64,000 nt of DNA, from assembly GCF_002218195.1 (NCBI RefSeq), contig NZ_CP022336.1:2413001-2477000 (forward strand). Reading direction: 5' to 3'. Under the pieces are notes generated by a model. That model saw only the letters and a program-made list of their open reading frames with translations, was not told where the DNA came from and did no database searches. Numbering within the stretch: the stretch's first letter is position 1; every line of letters starts with the position of its first letter. This document shows, one piece after another, positions 1-9,925 of the stretch. The position numbers and the translations under genes are program-made. The DNA comes from Sphingorhabdus sp. SMR4y (lineage in GTDB: Bacteria > Pseudomonadota > Alphaproteobacteria > Sphingomonadales > Sphingomonadaceae).

Positions 1-1
1 A

Positions 2-103
2 ATTCCGACGATCCTGTCGATCGTCGACGAAATTCCGCGCAATGAAAATATGAAGATTTCACGGCTGGACCTGCGTGAACGCGAAGGCCACACTCCGCGC
101 TGA
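2..103 (+). CDS. AMP-dependent acyl-CoA synthetase, C-terminal end (partial)
   Basis: Only the last 33 codons of a gene that begins before the window are visible, ending in TGA at 101-103. The residues IPRNENMKISRLDL match the C-terminal A10-type motif of adenylate-forming CoA ligases, which is usually LPRN..GK..R..L and whose lysine takes part in adenylation. The gene ends facing the minus-strand meta-pathway genes. A CoA ligase here would fit activation of an acid substrate or side chain of the catabolic block. The family call rests on this short tail alone. Confidence 0.55.
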   Translation: MPTILSIVDEIPRNENMKISRLDLREREGHTPR

Positions 104-201
104 TCGGCTCGCATGCGGGTCCATTCCGTACGAAACATGGCGAAATGGGCCGGGCAGCGGAATTACACCGCCACCCGACCCCTTTTTTCGCCAAACACAG
201 G

Positions 202-1242
202 CTAGACCAGGTCGCGTTCCTTGGCCATTGATAGAGCTGTGTCCTCGATCATGTCTTCCTGTCCGCCGATCATCTTCTTGCGAGCCAATTCAATCAGGAT
301 GTCGCGCGCGGATAGGCCGTATTTCTGCTCCGCTTCCTTGGCTTGATACAAGAAGGTCGAATAGACACCCGCAAAGCCGAGCGTGATAGAATCCCGGTCT
401 GCACGGGGCGGTTGCGGCATGATCGGCAGCACCCGGTCTTCCGCCACGTCCATGAGCTTGAACAGGTCGACGCCGGTTTCGATACCCATCCGTTCGCTGA
501 CGGCGGCCATTAATTCCAGCGGTGTATTGCCCGCTCCAGCGCCCAGTCCGGCCGCCGAACCATCGATACGATCCGCGCCGGCCGCCACTGCCGCCAGCGA
601 ATTTGCTACACCCATGCCAAGATTGTGATGGGCATGAAAACCGATCTCGGTCGCATCCTGCAAGGCTGTGCGCAGCCCGCCAATGCGAATTGTTACGTCA
701 TCGGGTAGCATGTAGCCGGCCGAATCCACGCAATAGATTGTTGTCGCCCCATATCCTTCCATCAGCAATGCCTGTTCGATCAAATGTTCAGGCGTAGTCA
801 TATGCGCCATCATCAGGAAGCCGACCGTATCGAGGCCAAGTTCGCGCCCCAGACCGATATGTTGTTCGGTAACATCAGCCTCGGTGCAGTGGGAGGCCAC
901 ATGAACGCAACCGGCTCCGCTATCAGCGGCCATCCGCAATTCGTCCAGCGTCCCGATGCCCGGAACGTGAAGGACCGAAATGGTTGTATTCTTAACGACT
1001 TTGGCCACTGCCGAAATATATTCACGATCCGAATGCAGACCGCGCCCGTAATTGAGAGACGATCCCCCCAGCCCGTCACCATGGGTGACCTGAATCAAGG
1101 GTACTCCGGCATCATCAAGACCCGAGGCGATGTCGACCATCTGATCCAGAGTAATTTGATGGCGCATCGAATGCATACCATCACGCAGGCACATGTCATG
1201 CAGTTTCAGCTTACGTCCTCTGACCTGATCATCCAGCGTCAT
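202..1242 (-). CDS. dmpG: 4-hydroxy-2-oxovalerate aldolase
   Basis: This class II pyruvate aldolase splits 4-hydroxy-2-oxopentanoate (or the C6 homologue) into pyruvate and an aldehyde in the last steps of meta-cleavage pathways. The 346-residue length is normal for the DmpG/BphI/HsaF family. The N-terminal [11 protein letters not shown] (about 19-29) carries the catalytic Arg-Asp pair, and HAHHN (203-207) supplies metal-binding histidines. The start codon overlaps the stop of the upstream dehydrogenase by one base (TAATG), so the two are translationally coupled. This fits the known channelling complex in which the aldehyde passes directly to the partner enzyme. Natural substrate chain length cannot be read from the sequence. 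Confidence 0.95.
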   Translation of the reverse strand: MTLDDQVRGRKLKLHDMCLRDGMHSMRHQITLDQMVDIASGLDDAGVPLIQVTHGDGLGGSSLNYGRGLHSDREYISAVAKVVKNTTISVLHVPGIGTLDELRMAADSGAGCVHVASHCTEADVTEQHIGLGRELGLDTVGFLMMAHMTTPEHLIEQALLMEGYGATTIYCVDSAGYMLPDDVTIRIGGLRTALQDATEIGFHAHHNLGMGVANSLAAVAAGADRIDGSAAGLGAGAGNTPLELMAAVSERMGIETGVDLFKLMDVAEDRVLPIMPQPPRADRDSITLGFAGVYSTFLYQAKEAEQKYGLSARDILIELARKKMIGGQEDMIEDTALSMAKERDLV

Positions 1243-2159
1243 TATGCGTTCTCCTTCACGGGTTCTAGTTTAAGCTGGCCATCCAGAATGTCCTGAGCGA
1301 ACATTTCGGCGGTGCGGGCAGCGGCTGCAGTCATAATATCAAGATTTCCGGCATATTTCGGAAGGAAATCGCCAAGTCCCTCAACCTCAAGGAAGATCGA
1401 CACCTTACGGCCTTCGAAAGTCGGCCCGTTCTTCAACTGATAGCCGGGGACATATTGTTGCACGGCAGCGATCATCTCGTGGACGGCGGCAGTGATAGCT
1501 TCCTGGTCGGGTTCATCGGCGGTTTCGCAAAAAACCGTATCGCGCATCATAAGCGGGGGCTCCGCCGGATTCACGATCACTATAGCCTTGCCTTTCGTCG
1601 CGCCGCCAACCTTGGCTACCGCAGCGGAGGTCGTGCGGGTGAACTCGTCGATATTTTTGCGCGTGCCCATGCCGATCGACTTCGAAGCGACGGTGGCGAT
1701 GATTTCAGCATAATCCACCTTCTGCACGCTGCTGACCGCAGCGACCATCGGAATCGTGGCCTGCCCGGCGCAGGTGACCATGTTGACGTTCATGGTTTTA
1801 CGCCCGGCAAGGTCTTTCAGGTTAATCGGCGGAACGCACAGCGGGCCGATGGCAGCCGGCGTCAGATCGATCATCAGGACACCCAGTTCATTAAGCTTGC
1901 GACTGTTTTCCGCATGAACATAGGCCGAAGTTGCATCGAACGCTATCTGAACTCCATCTTCAATCACATGGGGAACCAACCCATCGACCCCTTCTGCAGT
2001 GGTCTTGAGTCCCAGTTCCTTCGCGCGGGCCAGCCCTTCAGATTCGGGTTCGATGCCCACCATCCAAACCGGTTCGAGAACCTCGGAACGCAGCAGTTTG
2101 TATAGAAGATCGGTACCGATATTTCCCGGCCCGATTATTGCGCATTTGATTTTATCCAT
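1242..2159 (-). CDS. dmpF: Acetaldehyde dehydrogenase (acetylating)
   Basis: It oxidises acetaldehyde (or propanal) from the aldolase to acyl-CoA with NAD and CoA. The 305 residues begin with a Rossmann motif ([10 protein letters not shown], 8-17). The catalytic cysteine is Cys130 in [10 protein letters not shown], as in the DmpF/BphJ/HsaG family. The gene lies between the hydratase (82-nt gap) and the aldolase (one-base overlap), giving the order hydratase, dehydrogenase, aldolase. The set belongs to one minus-strand transcription unit and probably answers to the divergent IclR regulator. Family assignment is secure. Confidence 0.95.
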   Translation of the reverse strand: MDKIKCAIIGPGNIGTDLLYKLLRSEVLEPVWMVGIEPESEGLARAKELGLKTTAEGVDGLVPHVIEDGVQIAFDATSAYVHAENSRKLNELGVLMIDLTPAAIGPLCVPPINLKDLAGRKTMNVNMVTCAGQATIPMVAAVSSVQKVDYAEIIATVASKSIGMGTRKNIDEFTRTTSAAVAKVGGATKGKAIVIVNPAEPPLMMRDTVFCETADEPDQEAITAAVHEMIAAVQQYVPGYQLKNGPTFEGRKVSIFLEVEGLGDFLPKYAGNLDIMTAAAARTAEMFAQDILDGQLKLEPVKENA

Positions 2160-2241
2160 CTCTTCTTCTTTCAGTTGAATTGAGCTTGTTCGCGAATGTT
2201 TAAACGCTTGCGGTCGACCTGTACCTCCGGCTAGCGGCAGC

Positions 2242-3033
2242 CTAGATGAAGGTCATCCGGCAGGTTCCCAGACCATCGCTAAGACTGAGCCGCAGCGTGT
2301 CGCCGGCCGATATTTCGACCATCGGGCCAAGCGCCCCGGAAAGGATGATTTCACCTGCTTTGAACGGCATGCCCAGACGACCCAGCGTATTGGCGAGCCA
2401 TGCGACCGAGTTGAGCGGCGAACCTTGAACCGCAGCGCCGACGCCATTTGAAACTTCGGTTCCATTGCAGTCGATTTTCATGCTCACGCTGGCTAGATCA
2501 ATGTCGCGCGGATCGACCTTTTGCGTGCCGATCGCGAAAATTCCGCATGAAGCATTGTCGGCAACAGTATCTTGAATCCGGATGTCCCAGTCGCGAATAC
2601 GGCTGTCGACAATTTCGAAGCAGGCAGTGACATATTCGGTCGCCTCAAGAACATCTGCCGCCGTCACACCCGGCCCTGTCAGGTCGTGTTTCAAGATAAA
2701 GGCGATCTCTCCCTCGGCCTTTGGCTGGATGAGAGACTTGCACTCTACTGTGGCGTCATCGGCAACCAACATGGCATCGGTTAACTGGCCAAAATCGGGT
2801 TCAAACACCCCGATCATCTCCTGCACTATCTTGGATGTGACTCCGATTTTCTTGCCGATAATCTTCTCACCGGTCTCCAACCGCCGCGCAACCATGCGTT
2901 CCTGGATGCGGTAAGCATCGACGATATCTATATCCGGATTCCGGTCCCGAAGATTGGGGATCGTTTCATTAGCGAGCAGGGCATCGTAAAGCTCATCACC
3001 CAATGAAGTGATGGTCGAAGGTTCAATTGTCAT
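2242..3033 (-). CDS. 2-oxopent-4-enoate (2-keto-4-pentenoate) hydratase
   Basis: This 263-residue fumarylacetoacetate-hydrolase-fold enzyme adds water to 2-hydroxypenta-2,4-dienoate to give 4-hydroxy-2-oxopentanoate, the substrate of the next aldolase. Diagnostic pieces are GKKIGVTS (60-67) and EGEIAF (107-112), whose acidic residues bind the divalent metal in MhpD/DmpE/HsaE. It is the first gene of the minus-strand unit, divergent from the iclR-type gene with about 240 nt between them. A 4-oxalocrotonate decarboxylase is a close relative. The context with aldolase and acetylating dehydrogenase favours the hydratase. Confidence 0.9.
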   Translation of the reverse strand: MTIEPSTITSLGDELYDALLANETIPNLRDRNPDIDIVDAYRIQERMVARRLETGEKIIGKKIGVTSKIVQEMIGVFEPDFGQLTDAMLVADDATVECKSLIQPKAEGEIAFILKHDLTGPGVTAADVLEATEYVTACFEIVDSRIRDWDIRIQDTVADNASCGIFAIGTQKVDPRDIDLASVSMKIDCNGTEVSNGVGAAVQGSPLNSVAWLANTLGRLGMPFKAGEIILSGALGPMVEISAGDTLRLSLSDGLGTCRMTFI

Positions 3034-3153
3034 TGCCTAAAAATCTCCCAAACAGATACTAAATTGCGCAGCCGTGACTTATCGGCTCACTCCTTCCAGC
3101 CCGGATTTAGTGCGTCATCAGCCACAAATTGGATGAGTTCGCGAATCTCCCGT

Positions 3154-3189
3154 GTTCTGAAAGCGGTCGGATCAATCGTTCTTCAGAAC
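3154..3189. promoter_or_regulatory. Candidate IclR operator palindromes
   Basis: In the divergent gap between the hydratase and iclR genes, GTTCTGAA (3154-3161) is matched perfectly by TTCAGAAC (3182-3189). The second arm is itself part of a tighter palindrome, GTTCT-TC-AGAAC (3178-3189). Two related palindromic half-sites in the regulator's own divergent control region are typical of a local operator. Binding by this IclR protein is inferred from position only. Confidence 0.4.
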
Positions 3190-3273
3190 ATTGGGCCAAC
3201 TCTCCGCATTCTACCAGCCTTGACAACCGAGCCTTTTGGTCTAGAGCCTCACCCTGTGAGAAAAATCATCGAG

Positions 3274-4038
3274 ATGAATGAAGAGGCGGGTACATCGGTT
3301 GCCGAGCGATTGCTCGACTTGCTTGAGTGCCTTTCATCGTCACCTTTGACGGTAAGGGAAATATCCGAAACTTCCGGAATACCTCTTTCGACCGCTCATC
3401 GGTTGCTGCGGCCACTGGTGGCGCGCAAATATGTGTTGCGGCATGGGCGGGGGCGCTACCTGCTCGGGATCGCCAGCTTGGAACTTGGAGCGCGCGTGGA
3501 TCTCGATTCCATTATCACCAGCGCTACCCGTCCAATCATCGCGGACCTCGCCAAAACCTGCAGGCGCACGGTGCATCTTGGCGTTTTTCGGGACAATCTG
3601 GTCCGCTACCTGGTAAAAGTCGATGCTGGATATTCGCGTACTCCCTCTCAGGAGATGACCGAAGTCGAGGCCTATTGCACCGGGGTCGGCAAGATGCTGC
3701 TTGCCCAGCTCGCTCACGATCAGCTGGAGGAGTATCTGGCACCAGACGATTTCGTCCCTCTGACGCAGAACACCATTTCGCAGGCCGATGCCTTGCGGAA
3801 GGAGATCGGCGACGTGCGCAGGCAAGGCTGGGCGATGGACCGGGGTGAGATATATTCCGAATTGCGCTGTCTGGCGGTGCCGATAGAGGATCGGACCGGG
3901 CGGCTGATGGCGGCAGTTTCGGTCACCGAGGTGTGCACCGACGAAAATTTCGAAGAGGCGGAGGAGAGGCTGCTCACGCTCCTGCCGAGCATCGTCGAGG
4001 CGGCGGAGGCAATCTCCGTCCTGCTGCGGGCTTCGTAG
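3274..4038 (+). CDS. IclR family transcriptional regulator
   Basis: A 254-residue regulator with an N-terminal winged helix-turn-helix (about 9-65, SVAERLLDLLECL then ISETSGIPLSTAHRLLRPL) and a C-terminal IclR ligand-binding domain. The open frame continues upstream to 3064, but those codons do not resemble the family. ATG 3274 gives the usual domain start, and an in-frame GTG at 3256 is the alternative. It is divergent from the meta-cleavage operon and convergent with the dihydrodiol dehydrogenase, so it probably controls the lower pathway in response to an aromatic intermediate. Activator or repressor role cannot be told. Confidence 0.88.
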   Translation: MNEEAGTSVAERLLDLLECLSSSPLTVREISETSGIPLSTAHRLLRPLVARKYVLRHGRGRYLLGIASLELGARVDLDSIITSATRPIIADLAKTCRRTVHLGVFRDNLVRYLVKVDAGYSRTPSQEMTEVEAYCTGVGKMLLAQLAHDQLEEYLAPDDFVPLTQNTISQADALRKEIGDVRRQGWAMDRGEIYSELRCLAVPIEDRTGRLMAAVSVTEVCTDENFEEAEERLLTLLPSIVEAAEAISVLLRAS

Positions 4039-4081
4039 GGTCGCCGCGCTGGCAAATGGCCCCTGCGCCTGACCAATGCAC

Positions 4082-4873
4082 TTATCCCATTCTCGAACTG
4101 AGTCCGCCGTCGCTAACTAGGATCGTTCCATTGAGGTTCTTGCCGTCGCGCCGGGACGCAAGCAGCACGTAGCATCCTGAATGATCCTCTGCCGCGGCAG
4201 CTCTTCCTAGCGGCGATGCCTTCGCCACCATTTCAACGGTCCGTTCTTCGGAGTCGAGCCGACGTGAAGAGCTCTCCAACGCGTCGAGACCCGACAGGCC
4301 GGTTATCGTCCCGCCCGGAGCGACCCCATTAACGCGCACTTGCGGTGCCCATTCATAAGCCAACTGATAGACCACGCCGCGCAGCGCAAACTTGCTCGCA
4401 GTATAGAGCGTCCCGCCCCCGCCAGCTCTGAAACTGGCGTTGGAACAGCTCACTATCAAGGAGCCGCCCGATTCCCGCAGCGCCTCAATAGAGGATCGTG
4501 CGATCAATAAGGTTGAAAGTACATTGATACGGAACAGCTCCTCGAACGCGCCCTCCACATCGGCCGTGTCCATCCGGTCTATTCGCTTGTACCAATCGTA
4601 CACACCTGCATTTGCAACCACGCAGTCCAGCTTACCGAATTTTTGCAGCGCAAGCGCGACGCCGCGTTTGCAGATCTCGGCATCAGTGCAATCGCCCGCT
4701 ATGACCGCACATCGATCGCCCAGACGATCCGCCAAGTCAGCAAGCGCATCCGCATTACGATCCAACGCGACCACATTCGCTCCCTCTTCTACGAAGCGCA
4801 GGGCCACCGCTTCTCCGATGCCCGAAGCAGCCCCTGTGATCACCGCAGTCTGTCCCGATAGAATCTCCACCAT
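4082..4873 (-). CDS. Short-chain dehydrogenase, cis-dihydrodiol dehydrogenase (BphB-like)
   Basis: A 263-residue classical SDR. It has TGAASGIG (14-21) for NAD binding, NAG at 88-90, Ser144, and YTASK with catalytic Tyr157 and Lys161. The stretch around SNASFRAGGGGTLYTASK resembles the BphB/HcaB/DntB type cis-2,3-dihydrodiol dehydrogenases, which rearomatise the diol made by a Rieske dioxygenase to a catechol. The nearby Rieske genes give it a plausible partner. It is transcribed divergently from the meta-cleavage hydrolase. Another dihydrodiol-like or hydroxysteroid substrate is possible. Confidence 0.8.
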   Translation of the reverse strand: MVEILSGQTAVITGAASGIGEAVALRFVEEGANVVALDRNADALADLADRLGDRCAVIAGDCTDAEICKRGVALALQKFGKLDCVVANAGVYDWYKRIDRMDTADVEGAFEELFRINVLSTLLIARSSIEALRESGGSLIVSCSNASFRAGGGGTLYTASKFALRGVVYQLAYEWAPQVRVNGVAPGGTITGLSGLDALESSSRRLDSEERTVEMVAKASPLGRAAAAEDHSGCYVLLASRRDGKNLNGTILVSDGGLSSRMG

Positions 4874-4963
4874 TTCTCACCCTCTGATTTTTGGTTCATG
4901 CCCATTTTGGAAAACCATACTCTTACGTATTGACATTTCTGCGAAGGTCTCGCAACAGATATT

Positions 4964-4977
4964 TCACAAGAATGTGA
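4964..4977. promoter_or_regulatory. Inverted repeat in divergent promoter region
   Basis: TCACA-AGAA-TGTGA is a perfect 5-bp-arm palindrome in the 129-nt divergent gap between the dihydrodiol dehydrogenase and the hydrolase. A TTGACA hexamer lies just upstream at about 4929. The half-sites are in the opposite order to a CRP box, so it is not called CRP. It may be an operator for a local regulator. Confidence 0.3.
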
Positions 4978-5002
4978 CAAATTGCGTGGTGTGGAGAGAG
5001 AT

Positions 5003-5845
5003 ATGTCCAGTAATCTGAGGCTCCCCGATATCGGGGCTTCGATAGACGTCGACGGTATCCAGACGAATTATCATGAACACGGTGAAGGCGATCCAGTGAT
5101 CCTCCTTCACGGTTCGGGTCCGGGCGTCACGGCATGGCAGAATTGGCAAGGAATCCTGCCTCGCCTTGGCGAAACGCACAGGGTTCTGGCCCCTGATATC
5201 GTGGGATTTGGCTTCAGCCCTTTGCCCGAAGGCGAAAAACCGGGGATCAAGCTGTGGACCCGGCATCTGGCGGGCTTCATCGACGCCATGGGCCTCGATC
5301 GAGTGATACTAGTTGGCAACAGTTTCGGCGGCGCGCTGGCGCTTGGGATGATGGCTAATCACTCCGACAAGGTGCGCTCGCTCGTTCTCATGGGGACGCC
5401 AGCGGGCGAGTTCGAGCAGACCCAAGGTCTGGCGAACAGCCGGACCTTCGAACCCAGCATGGATGCCATGCGCGCAATGATGCAGGCCTTTCCCTACGAT
5501 CCGTCGATCGTCACCGACGAGGCCGTCGCCGCGCGGTTGCGCGTCGCCGAGATCGCCAGCGGTAAAGAAACCATCCGCAAACTGCAGCCCGGCGAGGAAC
5601 AGAATGCCAAGGGGTCGCGCATCGTGAAGGGCATCCCGCTGCAGCAGCTTGATGCGATCACCGTGCCGGTGCTGATCCTTCACGGGCGGGAAGACAAGAT
5701 GATCCCGCTGCAGGTGGCGGTACGTATGCACGAGCACCTCAAGCGTTCGGAAATGCACGTATTTGGTCAGTGCGGCCATTGGGTGCAACTGGAACGCGAG
5801 GAACAGTTCCTTGAACAGGTCCGGGGTTTTCTCCGCAACAACTGA
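5003..5845 (+). CDS. Meta-cleavage product hydrolase (alpha/beta hydrolase)
   Basis: A 280-residue C-C bond hydrolase that cleaves the 2-hydroxy-6-oxo-dienoate ring-fission product to 2-hydroxypentadienoate and an acid. The oxyanion motif HGSGPG (36-41), nucleophile Ser107 in GNSFGG, Asp231 in HGREDKMIPL and His259 in CGHW make up the triad and typical signatures of XylF/DmpD/BphD/HsaD. An upstream in-frame ATG at 4982 exists. GGAGAGAG directly before ATG 5003 supports the start given. It feeds the hydratase encoded on the opposite strand. The acid released by the ring substrate is unknown. Confidence 0.9.
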   Translation: MSSNLRLPDIGASIDVDGIQTNYHEHGEGDPVILLHGSGPGVTAWQNWQGILPRLGETHRVLAPDIVGFGFSPLPEGEKPGIKLWTRHLAGFIDAMGLDRVILVGNSFGGALALGMMANHSDKVRSLVLMGTPAGEFEQTQGLANSRTFEPSMDAMRAMMQAFPYDPSIVTDEAVAARLRVAEIASGKETIRKLQPGEEQNAKGSRIVKGIPLQQLDAITVPVLILHGREDKMIPLQVAVRMHEHLKRSEMHVFGQCGHWVQLEREEQFLEQVRGFLRNN

Positions 5846-5913
5846 ACGCCTAGCAAACTCGCAAGCGCGTTTCAATCCGCCCTCAACTCAACTTCCTCCT
5901 ACGATGGTACTTT

Positions 5914-7497
5914 ATGCAGAAATCGAAAACCAGATCCGAAATACTTCGTCGCCTCAGTGAAGGCGATCCGGTTTTTACGCGGAAAGAATATTCCGATGTC
6001 GTAACCATGTTCTGGGACACCGTAGAAGCGTGCCCGGACCAGCTTGCCTTGGTCGAAGGCGGCAGAAGCCTTTCTTACGCGCAGTTTGGCGCCGCGGTGG
6101 CTGGCCTCGCGGCGCGGATCAGTCAGATAGTCCCGCCTTCAGGGCGCGTCGCGATCTGCATTCCGAATTCGATCGAGGCCAATGTCGCGATCTACGCCGC
6201 GCTAAGCGCCGGCGCGGAAATTTCGACGGCCAACGCCGAATATACCCCGCGCGAACTGGGTGCACTGTTCGAAATAGCGCCGCCCGGTCTGGTCCTAGCT
6301 GGTGAGCGTAACTCCAACGTTGCCGGGGAAGCCGCCGACAATGCCCATGCACAGCTGATTACCGTGGGCGAAGGTGGCATTGCAATCGAGCAATTGCTCG
6401 ACACCCAGCCCACCCGGCCCGAGGTGAAAATCACGGGCGACAGTCCCTGCATCATCATGTTCACCGGCGGATCGACCGGCACGCCGAAGGGCGTGCAGCG
6501 CAGCCACCGATCGGAAATGAGCATCATCAAGGCGATGCATACGGCATGGCCGACGCGCGATCAGGAAGAGGTGTGGCTCAATGTCGCCCCGGTCAGCCAT
6601 GTGTGGGGGACACACATGGGCTGCTTCAACCCGGTCTATGGCCGCTCGCCCCTCATCATTGTACCCCGCTTTCAGCCGGATCTGGTCGCGCGTTTGATGG
6701 AGGAACATCGGGTCAGCGTGTTCAGCGGCGGTCCGGCAGCGATCTATCAGGGCTTGCTTGCGGCCCCGGATACGGACCTTTCTGCCCTGTGGCTGTGTCC
6801 GGGCGGCGGCTCGGTCTTTTCCCGGCAAACCCTGTCGCGGTGGGAGGCCAAGACCGGCCTACCGATCCTTGAGGCGTTCGGCATGACGGAAGGCGGCCCA
6901 CTCACCGCGCAGCCACTCGATGGCAAGCATGAATTCGGCACCACCGGACTTCCCCTGCCAGGCATAGAAGTAGCCATAACAGCACTCGACGGCAGCGGCA
7001 AGCGGCTGCCCGCGAACGAGAAAGGCGAGATACTGATCCGGGGCGAGCGGGTGATCGATCGCTACATGGGTTTACCTGCCGTGGCTGAAGACGGCTGGCT
7101 CCCCACCGGAGATATAGGTTTTAAGACACCGGACGGATTTCTGGCCGTCGTTGACCGCAAGAAAGACATGCTGATCGTCGCCGGGTTCAATGTCTATCCT
7201 AGCGAAATCGAGGAAGTGCTTTCCTTGCTTCCCGAGGTTTCGGACGCTGCGGTGGTCTCCGCGGCGGATGATCGCAAGGGTGAGGTGCCATTCGCCTTCG
7301 TGGCCGCCGATCCGGACTCCGGCGTGACGGAAAAAGTCTTGCTGAGCCACTGCGCCGAACACCTCATAAGTTACAAGATTCCTCAAGCCATCGTCGTGCT
7401 TGACGAACTTCCGAAAACTCCTGCTCGCAAGCCGGACAAGAGACGACTGGGAGAGATGGCCAAGCTGTTCACACAGAAACGAAAGGGTTCGAAATAA
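5914..7497 (+). CDS. Acyl-CoA synthetase (AMP-dependent ligase)
   Basis: A 527-residue adenylate-forming enzyme. The P-loop-like MFTGGSTGTPKG is at 182-193, EAFGMTEGG follows, and the YMG..DGWLPTGDIG and GFNVYPSEIEE segments mark the hinge and C-terminal lid. The A10 lysine is retained in PARKPDKRRL near the end, where the usual Gly is Arg. It should activate a carboxylic acid to its CoA thioester at the expense of ATP. It lies 68 nt after the hydrolase and 65 nt before the TonB receptor on the same strand, so it may act on the side chain or acid freed by ring cleavage. Substrate is not predictable here. Confidence 0.88.
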   Translation: MQKSKTRSEILRRLSEGDPVFTRKEYSDVVTMFWDTVEACPDQLALVEGGRSLSYAQFGAAVAGLAARISQIVPPSGRVAICIPNSIEANVAIYAALSAGAEISTANAEYTPRELGALFEIAPPGLVLAGERNSNVAGEAADNAHAQLITVGEGGIAIEQLLDTQPTRPEVKITGDSPCIIMFTGGSTGTPKGVQRSHRSEMSIIKAMHTAWPTRDQEEVWLNVAPVSHVWGTHMGCFNPVYGRSPLIIVPRFQPDLVARLMEEHRVSVFSGGPAAIYQGLLAAPDTDLSALWLCPGGGSVFSRQTLSRWEAKTGLPILEAFGMTEGGPLTAQPLDGKHEFGTTGLPLPGIEVAITALDGSGKRLPANEKGEILIRGERVIDRYMGLPAVAEDGWLPTGDIGFKTPDGFLAVVDRKKDMLIVAGFNVYPSEIEEVLSLLPEVSDAAVVSAADDRKGEVPFAFVAADPDSGVTEKVLLSHCAEHLISYKIPQAIVVLDELPKTPARKPDKRRLGEMAKLFTQKRKGSK

Positions 7498-7562
7498 GTT
7501 AGTTCCAAATAAAATAACGTAGAAACACACAGTCGAAATATTATTATACCTGGGAGGTAAAA

Positions 7563-9758
7563 ATGAAGAAATCATTGTTAACAACAGCAGCCATACTGCC
7601 TTTCCTGCTCTGTCCGGCTGCGGCCAATGCCCAGAGTGACACCTCGGATGAGGCCGACCAGGCGGGCGAGGCCCAGCCAAAGGCGGATGCGCAAGCTGAT
7701 GGCGCGGGCGGAATGATCATCGTCACCGCCACGCGCCGGGAAGAAAGCCTGCAGAAAGTCCCCGTGGCAGTGACCGCCGTGTCGACTGAGGTGCTGACGA
7801 CCTCGGGCGTCGAACAAGTCCGATCTCTCAACCAGGTCGTGCCAGGGTTCAACGGCGGCCGCAACCAGAACGTAATGCAGCCCAGCATTCGCGGTGTCGG
7901 TTCGAGCGGTACTTCGGTCGGCGATGAGTCAAACGTCGCCGTCTATGTGGACGGAGTTTACCAGGGCGATCCCTATTCGACACAGATCGACCTTGTCGAA
8001 ATCTCCCGCGTTGAGGTTCTTCGCGGGCCGCAGGGCACGGTGTTCGGCCGCAACGCCACTGGTGGTCTGGTCAACGTCGTGACCCCGGATCCTCAGTTCA
8101 CACCGCGCGCCCGTATCAAGGGAAGCTGGGGTCGCCTGCGCGAGGATGCGAACAATTTCGACATCCGTGCCTACGTTACCGGCGGCTTGACCGACACAAT
8201 CGCTGCCGATCTCGCCGTACTCTATCGCAATCAGGACGGATACGCGACGAACCTACTCAATGGCGGCGCTGTCGGCGATACCGAAATTGCGTCGATCCGG
8301 TCCAAGCTGCTGTTCCAGCCGAGCGACCAGGCCGAGTTCATTCTGACGGTCGCATATGTCGATACGCACGAAGAAATTGCGGCCACTGCCCAGCCGTTCG
8401 AGGGGAACTCGCTGGGCGCGCAGTTCGCCGGCGCGATCATTCCCGACGAACCTTGGGAAATCTCCAATTTCGCCTTCGGAACGGCTGGCCTGTCTGACTT
8501 CACCCGACTGGACATCGCGCTGAAGGGACAGCTCGATCTGGGCGGGGTCATTCTGGAATCGACCAGCTCTTACATGCGTACGCGCGTGCACCAGATCGCC
8601 GATTCCGATAGCACCAATATTCTTCTCGGCGAAACTAACATGCGGGTCAAACCCGATACGTTCACACAGGAACTGCGGCTTATTTCGGACAATGGTAGTC
8701 CCCTCAGCTGGACTGCTGGCGTCTATTATTACCAGCTGAAGGGTGAGCAGCCGCTTATCCTGATCAATCGCCGGGACGTCGCTACCCCGGTCACGCCGAT
8801 CACGATCGAGCCGGAAGTGGAGAATTCGTCAATCGCTGCCTTTGTCGAAGGCACCTATGATCTGACGCCGAGCCTCTCGGTAACGCTGGGCGGACGTTAC
8901 ACCACGGAGACGCGAAAGTTCTCGCAGCGTATCAACGGCAACCAACTGTTCACGGATGCGGAGGAGGATTTCGACAAATTCACTTACCGCGTGGCCGTCC
9001 AGTACGAAGCTTCGCCTGATCTGAACCTCTACGCCACCTATGGCACCGGGTTCAAAAGCGGCACCTTCAACACTTTCGGCACTTCGAACGTAGCGGTCGA
9101 GCCGGAAACGATCGAGGCGATCGAGTTTGGCATAAAATCCGATCCACTGCCGTGGCTGCGGGCGAACCTTGCAACCTTCTATTACACCTATGATAACTTG
9201 CAAGTGACCGCGCGGGCAGCCAATAATGCGTTCGTCCTGCAGAACGCGGCCAGCGCAGAGATCTACGGTGGAGAGCTCGAGCTTGCGGCAGAACCTATTG
9301 TCGGTTTGAATCTGCGTGCGGCCATCGCCTACACTCATGCCGAGTATGATGAATTTTTCAACGCGCAGGTATTCATTCCCCAAGCGGGCGGCGGAAACAT
9401 GGTTTCATCCGCCGATGCCTCTGGCAATCAGCTGGTCCGCACCCCGGAGTTCACTCTGACACTGGGCGGACGTTACACATTCGATGCGTTCGATGGAGAA
9501 GCCTTCATCGGTGGCAACCTCTTCCATTCGAGTGCGGTATATTACGATTACCTCAACATCTTTAGCCAGGATTCTTATGAACTTCTGTCGGCAGAGATCG
9601 GTTGGACCAGCCCTGATGACGATCTTACTTTCCGCATCTTCTCGAAGAATCTCACCAACGCAGCGGTGGCCCAGCAAATCTCGCCTGGACCGCTCGCCGC
9701 CTACATCATCTACGAACGCCCACGTGAAGTAGGCGCAAGCTTAGAATTCAGGTTCTGA
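7563..9758 (+). CDS. TonB-dependent outer membrane receptor
   Basis: A 731-residue outer membrane beta-barrel. The first 24 residues are a signal peptide ending AAANA. The sphingomonad-type TonB box and plug start follow (IIVTATRREESL, about 56-67). LRGPQGTVFGRNATGG marks the plug, and the protein ends in a terminal Phe (EFRF) as barrel proteins do. GGGAGG about 5 nt before the ATG is a strong ribosome site. Its place inside the catabolic block suggests uptake of the hydrophobic substrate rather than a siderophore. A rho-independent terminator follows at 9814. Confidence 0.92.
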   Translation: MKKSLLTTAAILPFLLCPAAANAQSDTSDEADQAGEAQPKADAQADGAGGMIIVTATRREESLQKVPVAVTAVSTEVLTTSGVEQVRSLNQVVPGFNGGRNQNVMQPSIRGVGSSGTSVGDESNVAVYVDGVYQGDPYSTQIDLVEISRVEVLRGPQGTVFGRNATGGLVNVVTPDPQFTPRARIKGSWGRLREDANNFDIRAYVTGGLTDTIAADLAVLYRNQDGYATNLLNGGAVGDTEIASIRSKLLFQPSDQAEFILTVAYVDTHEEIAATAQPFEGNSLGAQFAGAIIPDEPWEISNFAFGTAGLSDFTRLDIALKGQLDLGGVILESTSSYMRTRVHQIADSDSTNILLGETNMRVKPDTFTQELRLISDNGSPLSWTAGVYYYQLKGEQPLILINRRDVATPVTPITIEPEVENSSIAAFVEGTYDLTPSLSVTLGGRYTTETRKFSQRINGNQLFTDAEEDFDKFTYRVAVQYEASPDLNLYATYGTGFKSGTFNTFGTSNVAVEPETIEAIEFGIKSDPLPWLRANLATFYYTYDNLQVTARAANNAFVLQNAASAEIYGGELELAAEPIVGLNLRAAIAYTHAEYDEFFNAQVFIPQAGGGNMVSSADASGNQLVRTPEFTLTLGGRYTFDAFDGEAFIGGNLFHSSAVYYDYLNIFSQDSYELLSAEIGWTSPDDDLTFRIFSKNLTNAAVAQQISPGPLAAYIIYERPREVGASLEFRF

Positions 9759-9813
9759 TCTAACGTTCGACGCAGGGCACGCGGATTAACAGGCCCTGTG
9801 TTGCCATGCCTTA

Positions 9814-9855
9814 GGGGCCTCGTACTCTTGCGGGTAGCGAGGTCCCCAAATTTTT
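9814..9855 (+). terminator. Rho-independent terminator after TonB receptor
   Basis: GGGGCCTCG (9814-9822) pairs with CGAGGTCCCC (9838-9847) with one bulged base. AAATTTTT follows. It sits 56 nt after the receptor stop and before the convergent tetR gene. Confidence 0.65.
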
Positions 9856-9925
9856 GGCGCTGCCGCATCGCAGCAATCGACACGCGGTGCCCCCGAATAA
9901 GACTCTGGCCGGGTTCGGCGAAGAT

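Noticed and set aside
4964-4977. CRP/FNR box
   Set aside because: The half-sites are TCACA then TGTGA with a 4-nt spacer, the reverse order and wrong spacing for CRP.
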